Shown: positions 33,545 to 43,284 of the stretch, one piece after another
Layout: every line of letters begins with the position of its first letter
How positions within the stretch are numbered: the stretch's first letter is position 1
From: an uncultured Treponema sp.
GTDB taxonomy: Bacteria > Spirochaetota > Spirochaetia > Treponematales > Treponemataceae
DNA length: 63,767 nucleotides
NCBI GenBank assembly: GCA_937877515.1
Contig: CALFIX010000019.1
Coordinates: 1-63,767, forward strand
Reading direction: 5' to 3'
Notes under the pieces: model-generated
What the model saw: the letters and a program-made list of their open reading frames with translations, nothing else
Database searches by the model: none
Told to the model about the DNA's origin: nothing
Made by a program: the position numbers and the translations under genes

Positions 33545-33594
33545 GAGAAACCGACAAACGGTTTCTCTGCAAGTTTCCACGTTGTGTAAACTTG
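33545..33594 (-). terminator. Twin hairpins behind tex
   Basis: CAAGTTT-CAC/GTG-AAACTTG (33570-33594) and GAGAAACC/GGTTTCTC (33545-33567). Neither is followed by a clean T-run, so they may be mRNA 3' structures or an inserted element rather than a classic terminator. Confidence 0.45.
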
Positions 33595-33596
33595 TG

Positions 33597-36002
33597 CTAT
33601 TTCTTTAGTAAAGCAGCAAACGGGTTGTAGTACATACCATCATCTGAGCCAAAGTTTTGCTTTTCGCGTGGAGGTTTTGAAGCCGGGCGGTATGCAGAGC
33701 CTGAAGAAGAAGGAGACGCTTTGTTTCCTGCAGCCCCCTTCTTTACTACAACAACCTTTTTCTTTCCGGAAGAACCTGCTGCAGAAGAAGAGCCCATTCC
33801 CTCGTGAGTAATGCGGCTTGAAGCATCACTTTTAAGGCTTAAGCTTATGCGCCGCCTGTCTTTATCAAGGTCGATGATTGTAAACTCTTTAACGTCTCCA
33901 ACTTTTATTACGTCCATAGGGTCAGAAACAAAGCTGTCAGAAAGCTCGCTAATATGAATAAGACCTGTTTCATGTAAACCAATGTCTACGAAAGCACCAA
34001 AGTCTACAACGTTACGAATTTTTCCGGTTACCTTCATTCCAACATTTAAGTCTTCAAAGGCAACAACACCCTTCTGCATGATTGGAGCAGGGTATCCGTC
34101 GCGCGGGTCGCGGTTAGGCTTTGCAAGCTCTTCTACAATGTCATTTATTGTAGTTTCGCCAATGCCATATTTTTCTTCCAGCTGCTTTTTTAGGTCACTG
34201 GAAATTTTTTCATTCTTCTGAACCAAAGGAAGAACTTCACTTGCAACAGCATAATTTTCCGGGTGAACCCAAGTATTGTCCAAAGGATTTTCACTTTCCG
34301 GAATTTTTAAGAATCCTGCACACTGTTCGTATGCTTTTGGACCTAAACCGCTGACTTTTTTAAGGTCTTCACGGCTCTTAATTTTTCCATTTGCATCACG
34401 GTAAGCAACAATCTTTTTTGCAAGGCTGGAATTAATGCCAGAAACATATTTTAGTAAAGAAGCACTTGCCGTATTTAAGTTAACACCAACTTGGTTAACA
34501 ACGCTTCCTACAACTTCATCCAGAGTATCAGAAAGCTTTTTCTGGTTTACATCATGCTGATAAAGACCTACACCAATTGCCTTAGGGTCAATCTTTACAA
34601 GTTCAGCAAGAGGGTCTTGCAAGCGGCGTCCCATACTTATTGCACCACGAATAGTTAAATCAAGTTCCGGGAATTCTTCACGTGCAATATCGCTTGCAGA
34701 GTAAACAGAAGCACCGCTTTCATCTACTACAGTATACTGAACATCGCTCTTTGCGTAGTTCTCACTTATAACCTTAGAAACAATTGCCTGTACTTCCTGG
34801 CTTCCCGTTCCGTTACCAACTGCAACAACCTGAATGTCATATTTGTCTATTGCTTCGTTAATCTGATTATATGCGTCGTCCGGCTGCTGAGTCTGGAAAA
34901 TCTTAAAGTAACCAAGGTACTTTCCTGTTTCGTCAAGGGCTGCACACTTTGTTCCGGTTCTAATTCCAGGGTCAACACCTAAAACGCGACTTCCCTTAAT
35001 TGGCTGAGTCATTAGAAGATTCTTTAAGTTTTCACTGAATACTCCAATTCCGTGAGCATCCGCTTCATCAAACTCATCACTTCTAATTTCGCGCAAAACT
35101 GCAGGACTTAAAAGACGAACTACTCCGTCTTCAATTGCTTCCTTGTGATACTTATTTGCACACTTGTATTTTTTCTGAATTTCCTTTACGGCATTTTCTA
35201 CACTTACATCAAGTGTAACTTCCAGAGCACCTTCGCGTTCTGCGCGGTTAATTGCCAGAATACGGTGCGGCTTTACCTGATTCAACGGCTCAGAGTAGTC
35301 CCAGTACATTTTGTATGTAGAAGTTTTTTCTGCAGTTTCTGCATCCTGTCCTTCAGGTACAATTCCCTTTGTTACCATTGTACCTTCTGCAATGTAAAGG
35401 TCATGAACACTACTTCTGTTACTAGGATCTTGGCTTACTCTTTCTGCCAAAATATCTTCTGCCCCCTTAATTGCGTCTTCTGCACTTTCAACCTTCAGAG
35501 CTTCATCTTCGCAGTCTGTTTTTATAAATTCACAAGCCTTTGCTTCTACCACGGCATCATCGTTTGAAGCATCAAAGATAAAGTCTGCTAAAGGCTCAAG
35601 TCCTTTTTCTATTGCAACCATGCCACGGGTCTTCTTCTTTTTCTTAAACGGTGCCCACAAATCTTCAAGCTCTGTAAGAGTCTTTGCATTCATTGCGGCA
35701 TTGTAAAGACTTTCAGTAAGTTTTCCCTGACCAAAAATTCCCTTAACAATTTCTAGGCGACGTTCTTCCAAATTCTTGTAAGAAGTAAAAAGATGGTCGC
35801 AGTCACGAACCTGAACTTCATCAAGAGAACCGTGCTTTTCTTTACGATAGCGGGAAATAAACGGGATTGTACATCCTTCCTGAACCAGACTAATAACTGC
35901 ACTAACCTGAGTTACACGAATGTTAAGCTCGTCGGCAATGCGCTTCATAATTTCCACTTCATTTACCTGAAGTGCGTCAATTTTTTCTTGTGTAAATTCC
36001 AT
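33597..36002 (-). CDS. tex: Tex-family S1 RNA-binding protein
   Basis: 801 residues, full length. In order: N-terminal HTH (ISRYRKEKHGSLDEVQ), the YqgF/RNase H-like domain (LGVDPGIRTGTKCA), helix-hairpin-helix motifs (LNTASASLLKYVSGI and VSGLGPKAYEQCAG) and an S1 domain at about 655-725. A basic Ser/Gly/Lys-rich tail ends YYNPFAALLKK. Tex binds nucleic acids and affects transcription; the details are unsettled. The last 11 codons are duplicated downstream. The start has no clear ribosome site and lies about 10 nt after a TAAAAT. Confidence 0.95.
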   Translation of the reverse strand: MEFTQEKIDALQVNEVEIMKRIADELNIRVTQVSAVISLVQEGCTIPFISRYRKEKHGSLDEVQVRDCDHLFTSYKNLEERRLEIVKGIFGQGKLTESLYNAAMNAKTLTELEDLWAPFKKKKKTRGMVAIEKGLEPLADFIFDASNDDAVVEAKACEFIKTDCEDEALKVESAEDAIKGAEDILAERVSQDPSNRSSVHDLYIAEGTMVTKGIVPEGQDAETAEKTSTYKMYWDYSEPLNQVKPHRILAINRAEREGALEVTLDVSVENAVKEIQKKYKCANKYHKEAIEDGVVRLLSPAVLREIRSDEFDEADAHGIGVFSENLKNLLMTQPIKGSRVLGVDPGIRTGTKCAALDETGKYLGYFKIFQTQQPDDAYNQINEAIDKYDIQVVAVGNGTGSQEVQAIVSKVISENYAKSDVQYTVVDESGASVYSASDIAREEFPELDLTIRGAISMGRRLQDPLAELVKIDPKAIGVGLYQHDVNQKKLSDTLDEVVGSVVNQVGVNLNTASASLLKYVSGINSSLAKKIVAYRDANGKIKSREDLKKVSGLGPKAYEQCAGFLKIPESENPLDNTWVHPENYAVASEVLPLVQKNEKISSDLKKQLEEKYGIGETTINDIVEELAKPNRDPRDGYPAPIMQKGVVAFEDLNVGMKVTGKIRNVVDFGAFVDIGLHETGLIHISELSDSFVSDPMDVIKVGDVKEFTIIDLDKDRRRISLSLKSDASSRITHEGMGSSSAAGSSGKKKVVVVKKGAAGNKASPSSSGSAYRPASKPPREKQNFGSDDGMYYNPFAALLKK

Positions 36003-36089
36003 AAGTGGCGATATTTTACCGAAAAAGCAATTTTGCGTAAAGGTAATTTTTTTATTGTAAAAAAATTGTTATTTTGCAAGCTTAAAAGC

Positions 36090-36311
36090 TTACACCGTGT
36101 ATCCGGGCTGAATGAAAGTATTCTTATCCTTTACAACTTTGTCGTAAACCTTTTCTTTCCATTCGTCCTGGGAAACGTCTACAATACTTACAGAAAAATG
36201 TTCTTTTCCGCGGTTAAGTTCTCTAGAAGCAGTCTCTAAGACAGCCTCCGCCAGACGCTTTTTAGTTTCATCATCCCTTCCCGGGTACATTTCAATTGTT
36301 ATGTGTGGCAA
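36090..36311 (-). CDS. 4-oxalocrotonate tautomerase family protein
   Basis: 73 residues starting at a TTG (36311), giving Met-Pro-His-Ile-Thr. The choice is firm: AAGGAG lies 6 nt upstream, and the family needs Pro immediately after the initiator Met as the catalytic base. An upstream frame-open start at 36335 would bury that Pro. Members tautomerise or dehalogenate small oxo-acids; the substrate is unknown. It lies between tex and the SPFH gene. Confidence 0.88.
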   Translation of the reverse strand: MPHITIEMYPGRDDETKKRLAEAVLETASRELNRGKEHFSVSIVDVSQDEWKEKVYDKVVKDKNTFIQPGYTV

Positions 36312-36352
36312 TTTTGTCTCCTTATATAAGGGCACTGATGCCCGTTAAATGT

Positions 36353-37273
36353 TTACTTTCTAACAAGTTCACTTATGGCACTTACAACGCCAGACAGATT
36401 TTGGAAGTCTGCCGGAACAATAATTTTTGTGGCCTTACCGTCAGCGGCTTTTTCCATAGTCTCTAAACTTCTAAGCTTAATAACAGCCTCATCAGCTCCC
36501 GCTTCCTTTATCATTTTTATACCGTCTGCAGTTGCCTTCTGAACTTCACGAATAGCCTCTGCCTCACCTTCTGCCCTGCGGACAGCCGCCTCCTTGTCTG
36601 CTTCTGCCGCTAAAATTGCCGCCTGCTTTGAAGCCTCTGCCTCTAAGATTGCAGCCTGCTTTTTGCCTTCTGCAACTAAAATTTCACTTTGCTTCTGACC
36701 TTCTGCAATTAAGATTTTTTCACGACGTTCACGTTCTGCCCTCATCTGCTTTTCCATTGCCTCGCGAATAGCTTCCGGTGGCATAATGTTTTTAACTTCA
36801 ACACGATTTACTTTTATACCCCAGGGGTCAGTCGCTTCGTCAAGAATAGAGCGCATCTTAGAATTAATGACATCGCGGCTCGTTAAAGTTGCGTCAAGTT
36901 CAAGTTCGCCAATTATGTTACGCAAGGTTGTTGCACTTAAGTTTTCAATGGCAGTCATAGGATTTTCCACACCATAAGTGTAAAGCTTAGGGTCCGTAAT
37001 CTGCATGTAAACCACAGTGTCAATTTTCATTGTAACGTTATCTTTTGTAATGACAGGCTGTGGCGGAAAGTCTAAAACCTTTTCCTTAAGAGAAACCTTG
37101 TTTGCAATGCGGTCTAAAAACGGAAGCTTAACGTGAAGCCCCGTCTGCCAGGTTGCAACATAGGTGCCAAGACGCTCAATAAGAAAAGCGTGGCTCTGCG
37201 GAACGATGCGGATGTTTACGATGACTAAAATCATCACTAAAACAATAAGCGCAACAATAAGATAAACACTCAT
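36353..37273 (-). CDS. SPFH/stomatin-like membrane protein
   Basis: 306 residues. One N-terminal membrane segment is followed by an SPFH domain (RIVPQSHAFLIERLGTY; YMQITDPKLYTYGVENP), then an Ala/Glu-rich coiled coil with repeated KQAAILEAEA units (about 180-250). These proteins form large cage-like assemblies in the membrane and often guard FtsH or act with NfeD. The NfeD gene is upstream on the same strand, with repeat copy 5 between. GGAG precedes the ATG. Confidence 0.92.
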   Translation of the reverse strand: MSVYLIVALIVLVMILVIVNIRIVPQSHAFLIERLGTYVATWQTGLHVKLPFLDRIANKVSLKEKVLDFPPQPVITKDNVTMKIDTVVYMQITDPKLYTYGVENPMTAIENLSATTLRNIIGELELDATLTSRDVINSKMRSILDEATDPWGIKVNRVEVKNIMPPEAIREAMEKQMRAERERREKILIAEGQKQSEILVAEGKKQAAILEAEASKQAAILAAEADKEAAVRRAEGEAEAIREVQKATADGIKMIKEAGADEAVIKLRSLETMEKAADGKATKIIVPADFQNLSGVVSAISELVRK

Positions 37274-37344
37274 TTTTCTTCTCCTTTTTTTACGATATCA
37301 GCTTAGAATGGCGGCAAAAGTCACCGCACTAAACATTAACTTTT

Positions 37345-37411
37345 TTGCGAACCCTGCTTTCCGTAGTTCCGTCACTACAATGCGTTCCGCTACTTCGTAA
37401 CGGGCACAGGC
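37345..37411 (+). repeat. GC-rich intergenic element, partial copy 5
   Basis: Between the NfeD and SPFH genes. It contains TTCCGTAGTTCCGTCACTAC, GTTCCGCTACTTCG and AACGGGCACAGG. It lacks the GGACGGT end and is placed in the family by composition and core motifs only. Confidence 0.4.
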
Positions 37412-37412
37412 C

Positions 37413-37853
37413 TTATATTTTTTCTACAATCAGCGTTGCACCCTGAATTTCTTTAACAGTAACTTCTTCGCCAGGCTGAATGCTTACTCCGCCAACGCTC
37501 TGGGCACTCCATTCATTTCCATTAATTTTTACTTCACCTTTTTCAAGCTCTGTAATTTCTTTTGTAACAATACATTTTCTCCCAATCAGAGAATCAGCAT
37601 TTGTAGGTGTCTTTTTAACTTTAAGTTTTTTTACGGCAAACGGACGGGTAAAAATTAAAAGCAAAAGCGAAACAACAACAAAAATCAAAAGCTGCCACTG
37701 AAGCGCAATATGTGTAAGCGAAACAAAAATCAGTACAACAGCTCCAAGTGCAAACCAGATTGTCGTAAGTGAAAAAGTAAACGCTTCAATAAGCACACAC
37801 AGGACAGCAACGCCAAGCCAAATCCACGGAACAAGATTTATTAGGTCTTCCAT
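37413..37853 (-). CDS. NfeD family membrane protein
   Basis: 146 residues. Two or three hydrophobic segments (about 10-70) precede an OB-fold domain (LIGRKCIVTKEI, EWSAQSVGGVSIQPGEEVTVKEIQGATLIVEKI), the normal short NfeD plan. It partners SPFH proteins in membrane microdomains. The ATG lies 6 nt past an extended -10 (TGCTATACT, 37860-37868), so a leaderless transcript is predicted. Confidence 0.9.
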   Translation of the reverse strand: MEDLINLVPWIWLGVAVLCVLIEAFTFSLTTIWFALGAVVLIFVSLTHIALQWQLLIFVVVSLLLLIFTRPFAVKKLKVKKTPTNADSLIGRKCIVTKEITELEKGEVKINGNEWSAQSVGGVSIQPGEEVTVKEIQGATLIVEKI

Positions 37854-37873
37854 AATAAAAGTATAGCATACGT

Positions 37874-38764
37874 TTATGAAAAGTAAAGTTTTTTAACACA
37901 CACAGTCTGCTCTAAGAAGCTTATGTCATTTTTACTGTGCACAGTGCCGTCTTTTATCATGTTTTTAATTTGCCCGGCAGAGTAAACGCTTTCCGGGTAA
38001 AGGACAACAATGCTTTTGTCACCGGCTTTTAAGAAGTTGTGCTCGCCAAAGTCTGTGTACCGTGTAGCACCAATGGAGATAAGAACCTGACCAGGTTTAA
38101 AGTTTTTTATGTACTCGTAAACATTTTCTGCAGGGCCTGAATCTTTTTGATTATTCAGCTTTTCTAAAAGCCAGCGGGTAAGTTTTTCGTAAATGTAGCT
38201 GTAGCTTTTTACGCTGCTGTTTTCGCCGTACTCAAAAAGTTCATCGCCACGCAAGAGGTAACTTGCTATGCGGTAATCAGAAAGTTTGCAGTCAGAATTA
38301 TAATTCTCCAACGGAATAAAGTTTTCTGAAATTCCTTTAGAGCACTCGCCCCAGTTTTTCTTTTCACTTATTTTTTTAGCACCCTCTTTGCGAATTGAGC
38401 AGTCGTTGGACGCCGTAAATGCAACTGGCGTTAACGAAGTAATTTTTTCATCTTTCCATTCAACATTGCACAAAAAGGCACACTCGGGTTCAATCTGGAG
38501 GTTCCCGGAATGTAAAACTTCTTCTGAAGGGAAAATAATTTTTTCTGAACTAAAAGGGTAAACGCTTAAAAACTCAGGGGCATTATAAGGCGTGCCTTCA
38601 GTCTTTGGAATGAATGTGGGGAAAAGAGCCTTAGGTGCATTTTCTTCCTCTGTAACAGTGCCTAGAAAATCTTTTGCTTCTCCTGCCTGCTCCAAGTGGC
38701 CTGTAAAGTTTCCAGCCACCCCAAAAGACGGAATATTATGTAAATCGTTTATATTAAATGCCAT
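37874..38764 (-). CDS. DUF5718-like protein
   Basis: 296 residues, soluble. The N-terminal FGVAGNFTGHLEQAGEAKDF is a strong family signature that I associate with DUF5718 (function unknown; the fold may resemble fumarylacetoacetate hydrolase). The C-terminal half has ISIGATRYTDFGEHNFL. The start lies 6 nt past an extended -10 (TGCTATATT, minus strand, 38771-38779) with no ribosome site, so a leaderless mRNA is predicted. It is separate from the efflux operon, whose terminator lies between. Confidence 0.65.
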   Translation of the reverse strand: MAFNINDLHNIPSFGVAGNFTGHLEQAGEAKDFLGTVTEEENAPKALFPTFIPKTEGTPYNAPEFLSVYPFSSEKIIFPSEEVLHSGNLQIEPECAFLCNVEWKDEKITSLTPVAFTASNDCSIRKEGAKKISEKKNWGECSKGISENFIPLENYNSDCKLSDYRIASYLLRGDELFEYGENSSVKSYSYIYEKLTRWLLEKLNNQKDSGPAENVYEYIKNFKPGQVLISIGATRYTDFGEHNFLKAGDKSIVVLYPESVYSAGQIKNMIKDGTVHSKNDISFLEQTVCVKKLYFS

Positions 38765-38791
38765 GCAAAAAATATAGCAGAATAATCGTAT

Positions 38792-38839
38792 AAAAAAAAG
38801 CTGCCAAAGAAATAAAAATCATTTTATATCTTGGGCAGC
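38792..38839 (-). terminator. Intrinsic terminator of the RND efflux operon
   Basis: On the minus strand GCTGCC (38839-38834) pairs with GGCAGC (38805-38800) across a long A/T-rich loop, followed by eight T. Confidence 0.75.
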
Positions 38840-38848
38840 ATATAAAAA

Positions 38849-39130
38849 TTAACGGTCGTGGAGTACAAAAAGTTTTATTCCTTCCTCTGGAAATTTTTCT
38901 TTTAAGTAGTTCACAACAGTTTCTATAGTTTTTTCTTTATCATCATCGCAGTAAGCAATTATAATGACGTTTGTCTCTGGCCATATAGAAGTTCCAAGCT
39001 TGTAGCTTTCGCCGCCGCGTCCATGACTTAGCGGAATTATGCTGTACAGAAAGCCTGGAATGGAAGCCTCTAAGTTATTTATGAGTTTTTCCTGCATTGA
39101 CTGATTAGAAAAAATTTCTACCCTTATCAT
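38849..39130 (-). CDS. PG0541-type PII-like protein associated with an RND transporter
   Basis: 93 residues with a ferredoxin-like PII fold pattern (MIRVEIFSNQSMQEKLINNL; PETNVIIIAYCDDDKEKTIETVVNYLKEKFPEEGI). It resembles the PG0541 family of transporter-associated proteins, known from sequence and context but not from a defined mechanism. It overlaps the RND permease stop by 4 bp. A small-molecule-sensing role in controlling the pump is inference. Confidence 0.7.
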   Translation of the reverse strand: MIRVEIFSNQSMQEKLINNLEASIPGFLYSIIPLSHGRGGESYKLGTSIWPETNVIIIAYCDDDKEKTIETVVNYLKEKFPEEGIKLFVLHDR

Positions 39131-42100
39131 TTTTGACCTCCATTAGAAGCGGCTTTTACGCTTTCCAATCTCTTAACAAGTTCATCGTCCATCTTAAATT
39201 CTTTTTTACTCTTCTTCTGATTAAAGAGAGAATAAATTACCGGAATTATAAAAAGTGTTACTATAGTGCTGCTTGTTAAACCGCCGATTACGCAAAGTCC
39301 TATAGGCTGCGTCATACTGGAGTTTGCATCTCCAAAGAAGGCAAGCGGAACCATACCTAGCAATGTAGAAAGCGTTGTCATCATTACCGGGCGGAAGCGG
39401 CTCTTACCTGCTTCTTCACATGCTTCAAAAAGCGGCATACCTCGCTTTACTAAAAGATTTGTCTGGTCTACCAAAATAATTCCATTGTTTACAACAATTC
39501 CAATCAGCATAACAACACCAATCATACTTACCATGCTAAATGAATTTCCTGTGATAAGATGAATTAAAACTGCACCTACAATCAAAAATGGAAGTGTAAA
39601 CAGGTTAATAAACGGCTCTTTAAAGCTTTCGTAAGTTCCTGCCATAACGCCAAATACTAAGATTACGGCAAGCACGATTATAATAAGGAACACCTTCATC
39701 ATGTCCATGGTATCTCCCCAAGAACCTTCTAGCGAAACTGTAATTCCTTCATCTATAATCATGTCGTCATTTATAATGCTCTTAATCTGATTTTCAACGT
39801 CGCCTGCACTAGAGGTACCATTTATGTTTGCAGTTAAGTGAACTGTACGAAGGCGATTTTCTCTGTTAATTGTAACGGGTCCTGTTCCGCGAATAACTTC
39901 TGCAAAGTTACTTACGGCATAGCGGCCGCTTGTTCCTTCTACATAAATTTTTTCAAGGTCTGGAATGTCTGTCCTGTCGTGTTCTTCCAGCAAAAGCACT
40001 ACGCTGTATTCGTCCCCGTCGGCATGATACGTTGTTGCAGTTTTTCCGTTAATGCTGTAATTAATTTCGTTTGCAATAGAAGTAACAGAAATACCAAAGC
40101 TACTTGCCCTTTCTCTGTCAATTTTTATTTCTACCTGAGGAAGTCCTGAGTCCATGTCAAGTTCAGGCTCTGCAATCTCAGGAATTTTTTCTTTCATTAA
40201 ACTAGAAAGTGTGTTTGCAGTTTCTAGAATTTTATCTAAGTCATTACCACGGAAAACTATATCTATGTCACTTCCGGTCATCTGCTGCATTCTACCTTCA
40301 TCAAAAGTAAATGTTGCAGTAGGGAAGTCTTCAAAATGACGACGAAGCTTTTGCTTTATACTTTCTGCAGTGTCAATCTGTTTTGAAGCATCTGGAAGCG
40401 TAATGGAAATTGAACCCTTGTAAGAGGTATCACTACTCATTCCCATTCCGCTAGAAGAACCTACAGAAACAATTATATTCTCGTAACCCTTTACTTCGCT
40501 TAGAATTATTTCATAAAACTGGTCTAAAACATTTTCTGTTTCGCTTAGTTTTGTTCCAAGAGGAAGCTCCACATTAAGGCCAACAGAGGTGTCGTTAAAA
40601 TTACTCATCATCGTAATACGTAACTGACTAAACAGAAGTACAGAAGCACCTAAAATAGTAAAAGCGATGAGTACAGTTACAAATCTGTGATGCAAAACAA
40701 AATGTAAACCTTTTTTATATTTTTCAGTAATCCATTCAATTGCATTACCAACAACTTCATCAAACTTCTTAAATGCTTTGTTCTTAATAGGAGTTTCGTT
40801 TCTGTTATCAACTTTTAAGAACTTCCCGGCTAAAACAGGAACTAAGAACATTGCAACAAAGAGTGAAGAAACAAGGGCAATTACAATAACAATCATAAGG
40901 CTTGTAAAAAGTTCGCCCATCATGCTAAGTTGATTTTTGTAAACAAAGAACGGAATAAATACACAAATTGTAGTTAAGTTACCAGACACAACAGAAGACA
41001 TAACTTCTTCAGTACCAATTGCAGCTGCAACACCTGCACTTGTTCCTCTCTGTCGGTAAACATAAATGTTTTCCAGTACAACAACGGAAGCATCTACAAC
41101 CATACCAATGCCTAAGATAAGACCTGTCATGGTTATCATGTTTAACGTAATTCCTGTAAACACCATTATTAAAATTGTAATAAGTACACTAAATGGGATA
41201 GAAATTGCCATGATGATTGTGCTTTTTACGCTGCGCAAGAACACAAACAATATTAAGACGGTTAAGATAAATCCTTCAAGAATAGATTTTATTAATGAAG
41301 CAAGAGTGTCGCGAACGCTTGTTGAGTCATCAGAAATTATATCTAGTGTAACGCCTTCTGGCAAAGTTTTTTGTACTTCTGCAATCTTTTTATAAACTGC
41401 ATTTGCAACATTTACTGTATTACTTCCACTTTGCTTTTGAAGTTTTATGTAAACACCAGGCTTTCCGTTTATAAAAACTTCACTTGTCTGATCTTTATAA
41501 CCCATTTCGGCATTTCCTACATCAGAAAGTTTTACGTCATAGCCGTTTAATGTTCCTACAACTGTGTCATTTATTTCTTCTATTGAGCTAAATTCACCTG
41601 TTGTACGAACCATATATTTTCTAGTACCCTCGTAAACACTACCTCCACCAAGTTCTATATTCTGACTTGCCAACGTAGATGCAATACCAGAAAGTGTAAG
41701 GTTATATGCATCAAGTCTGTTCTGACTTAGCTCTACACGAACAATTGCTTCTCGTCCACCAGAAACACTTGCCTGAGAAATACCAGATGTCTGCTCCAAA
41801 ACATCTGCAACAGAATCATCTGCAAGCTTACGAAGTTCATCAGCAGTTTTATTTCCACTTAAAGAAAGCGTCATTATCGGCCGAGAATCAGAACTAAACT
41901 TAAAAATCTGCGGACTATCACAGTCATCAGGAAGAGAACCTTTTACCTGGTCAAGTTTATCGCGAATGTCATTTACGGCAACCTCCAAATCTGTTCCGTA
42001 ATTAAACTGAAGCTTAATCAAAGAAGAACCTTCACTAGACTCGCTTGTCATTTCATCAAGATTACTAAGACTTACTAAGCCACTTTCTAAAACTTCTGTA

Positions 42101-42288
42101 ACGCTTTTTTCTACAGATTCAGGACCTGCGTTATCATAGCTTGTCATTACCATTACAACAGGCATGTCCATGTCTGGCATAAGGTCTATCTGAATGTTTC
42201 CGAGCGTAAAAAACGCAATAATTGCAATAAGTGCAAAAGCGCAAAGCGTTAAAACAGGATGCTCAATTACTTTTTTAGAAATACTCAT
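39127..42288 (-). CDS. RND efflux pump permease (HAE family)
   Basis: 1053 residues. The twelve-segment RND plan is clear: N-terminal helix, two large periplasmic loops and duplicated membrane halves. Helix 4 reads GMVVDASVVVLENIY, with one Asp where AcrB has two, as in SwrC-like pumps. Family landmarks include LPLGTKLSETENVLDQFY and GIVVNNGIILVDQTN. It exports drugs or amphiphiles by proton exchange. The adaptor gene is directly upstream (one-base overlap). No outer-membrane channel gene is nearby. Confidence 0.95.
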   Translation of the reverse strand: MSISKKVIEHPVLTLCAFALIAIIAFFTLGNIQIDLMPDMDMPVVMVMTSYDNAGPESVEKSVTEVLESGLVSLSNLDEMTSESSEGSSLIKLQFNYGTDLEVAVNDIRDKLDQVKGSLPDDCDSPQIFKFSSDSRPIMTLSLSGNKTADELRKLADDSVADVLEQTSGISQASVSGGREAIVRVELSQNRLDAYNLTLSGIASTLASQNIELGGGSVYEGTRKYMVRTTGEFSSIEEINDTVVGTLNGYDVKLSDVGNAEMGYKDQTSEVFINGKPGVYIKLQKQSGSNTVNVANAVYKKIAEVQKTLPEGVTLDIISDDSTSVRDTLASLIKSILEGFILTVLILFVFLRSVKSTIIMAISIPFSVLITILIMVFTGITLNMITMTGLILGIGMVVDASVVVLENIYVYRQRGTSAGVAAAIGTEEVMSSVVSGNLTTICVFIPFFVYKNQLSMMGELFTSLMIVIVIALVSSLFVAMFLVPVLAGKFLKVDNRNETPIKNKAFKKFDEVVGNAIEWITEKYKKGLHFVLHHRFVTVLIAFTILGASVLLFSQLRITMMSNFNDTSVGLNVELPLGTKLSETENVLDQFYEIILSEVKGYENIIVSVGSSSGMGMSSDTSYKGSISITLPDASKQIDTAESIKQKLRRHFEDFPTATFTFDEGRMQQMTGSDIDIVFRGNDLDKILETANTLSSLMKEKIPEIAEPELDMDSGLPQVEIKIDRERASSFGISVTSIANEINYSINGKTATTYHADGDEYSVVLLLEEHDRTDIPDLEKIYVEGTSGRYAVSNFAEVIRGTGPVTINRENRLRTVHLTANINGTSSAGDVENQIKSIINDDMIIDEGITVSLEGSWGDTMDMMKVFLIIIVLAVILVFGVMAGTYESFKEPFINLFTLPFLIVGAVLIHLITGNSFSMVSMIGVVMLIGIVVNNGIILVDQTNLLVKRGMPLFEACEEAGKSRFRPVMMTTLSTLLGMVPLAFFGDANSSMTQPIGLCVIGGLTSSTIVTLFIIPVIYSLFNQKKSKKEFKMDDELVKRLESVKAASNGGQK

Positions 42289-43217
42289 TACTCCTCCCCG
42301 CTACTAGAAGTACCAACTTCTTTTACTTTTACGCCGTCAGACAAAACCTGCATTCCACTTACTACAATAACTTCACCTTCAGAAAGTCCGTCAGTAACTT
42401 CTACATTTCCGTCAACTGTGGCACCTAAAGTTACCTCACGCTTTTCTACAGTTCCGCTTTCTCGCGATTCGCCAGAAGTATAAACATAAACATAGCGTTT
42501 ACTTCCATCAGAAATTACGCAGTCTGTAGGAATTACAATTACGTTTTCATGCAGAACCGTATTAAGCAGAATCTTAACGTACATACCGGCATTTATGCGG
42601 CTATCAGTTGTATCAAACAAAAGATAAACTTCCTTTGTACGGCTTGTTTCGTCTACAATTGGAGAAATGCGGAATACATGGGCTGGGAACAAGGCACCTT
42701 TATAAGCTTCAAGTGCTACGTGAGCAGTTAGACCATTTTGTAAAACTGAAATCTTACTTTCTGGAATCTTACACTCTATCTGAAGTTTTTCTATGTTACC
42801 AATCTGAGCAATTTCGCTAGAGGTTGTTACTGTTGTTCCGGGAGTAAGTGGAAGAGAAGTAATGTAGCCGTCAATTGGAGCATACACTGGACTTTTTGAA
42901 TACTGTGAGCCTGGAGAAGAAGGGTCTACCTCTGCAATAAGCTGGCCTTTTTTAACGTAAGTTCCAAGTGTTACAGGCACACGTGTAAGTTTACCTCCAA
43001 TATCTGGGAAAACAGAGATTGTGTTTTCTGCCTTAACCGTACCATTTATGCGAAGGTATTCCTGTAAATCTGTTTTTGTAACAGTCTGAGTCTTTACAGT
43101 ATAAACAGTTTCTTCCTGTGGAGGAAGTGACATTTTCTTTTTAGGTAGAAGTGCAATTATTACTAAAACAAAAACTGCCCCTAAAATCAAAAAAATTCTT
43201 TTTGTAGTCTTTTTCAT
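42288..43217 (-). CDS. RND efflux periplasmic adaptor (membrane fusion protein)
   Basis: 309 residues. One N-terminal membrane segment is followed by the lipoyl half-motif (VFPDIGGKLTRVPVTLGTYVKKGQLIAEVD), a very short hairpin, a second lipoyl half (YAPIDGYITSLPLTPGTTV) and beta-barrel strands. It bridges the pump to an outer-membrane channel. AAGGAAGG precedes the ATG. It leads the three-gene efflux operon. Confidence 0.93.
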   Translation of the reverse strand: MKKTTKRIFLILGAVFVLVIIALLPKKKMSLPPQEETVYTVKTQTVTKTDLQEYLRINGTVKAENTISVFPDIGGKLTRVPVTLGTYVKKGQLIAEVDPSSPGSQYSKSPVYAPIDGYITSLPLTPGTTVTTSSEIAQIGNIEKLQIECKIPESKISVLQNGLTAHVALEAYKGALFPAHVFRISPIVDETSRTKEVYLLFDTTDSRINAGMYVKILLNTVLHENVIVIPTDCVISDGSKRYVYVYTSGESRESGTVEKREVTLGATVDGNVEVTDGLSEGEVIVVSGMQVLSDGVKVKEVGTSSSGEE

Positions 43218-43284
43218 TGCTAGCCTTCCTTTTGCAAAAAATTATTAAATTGATATAAAAAAAATTATTACACGGAAACGCTAT

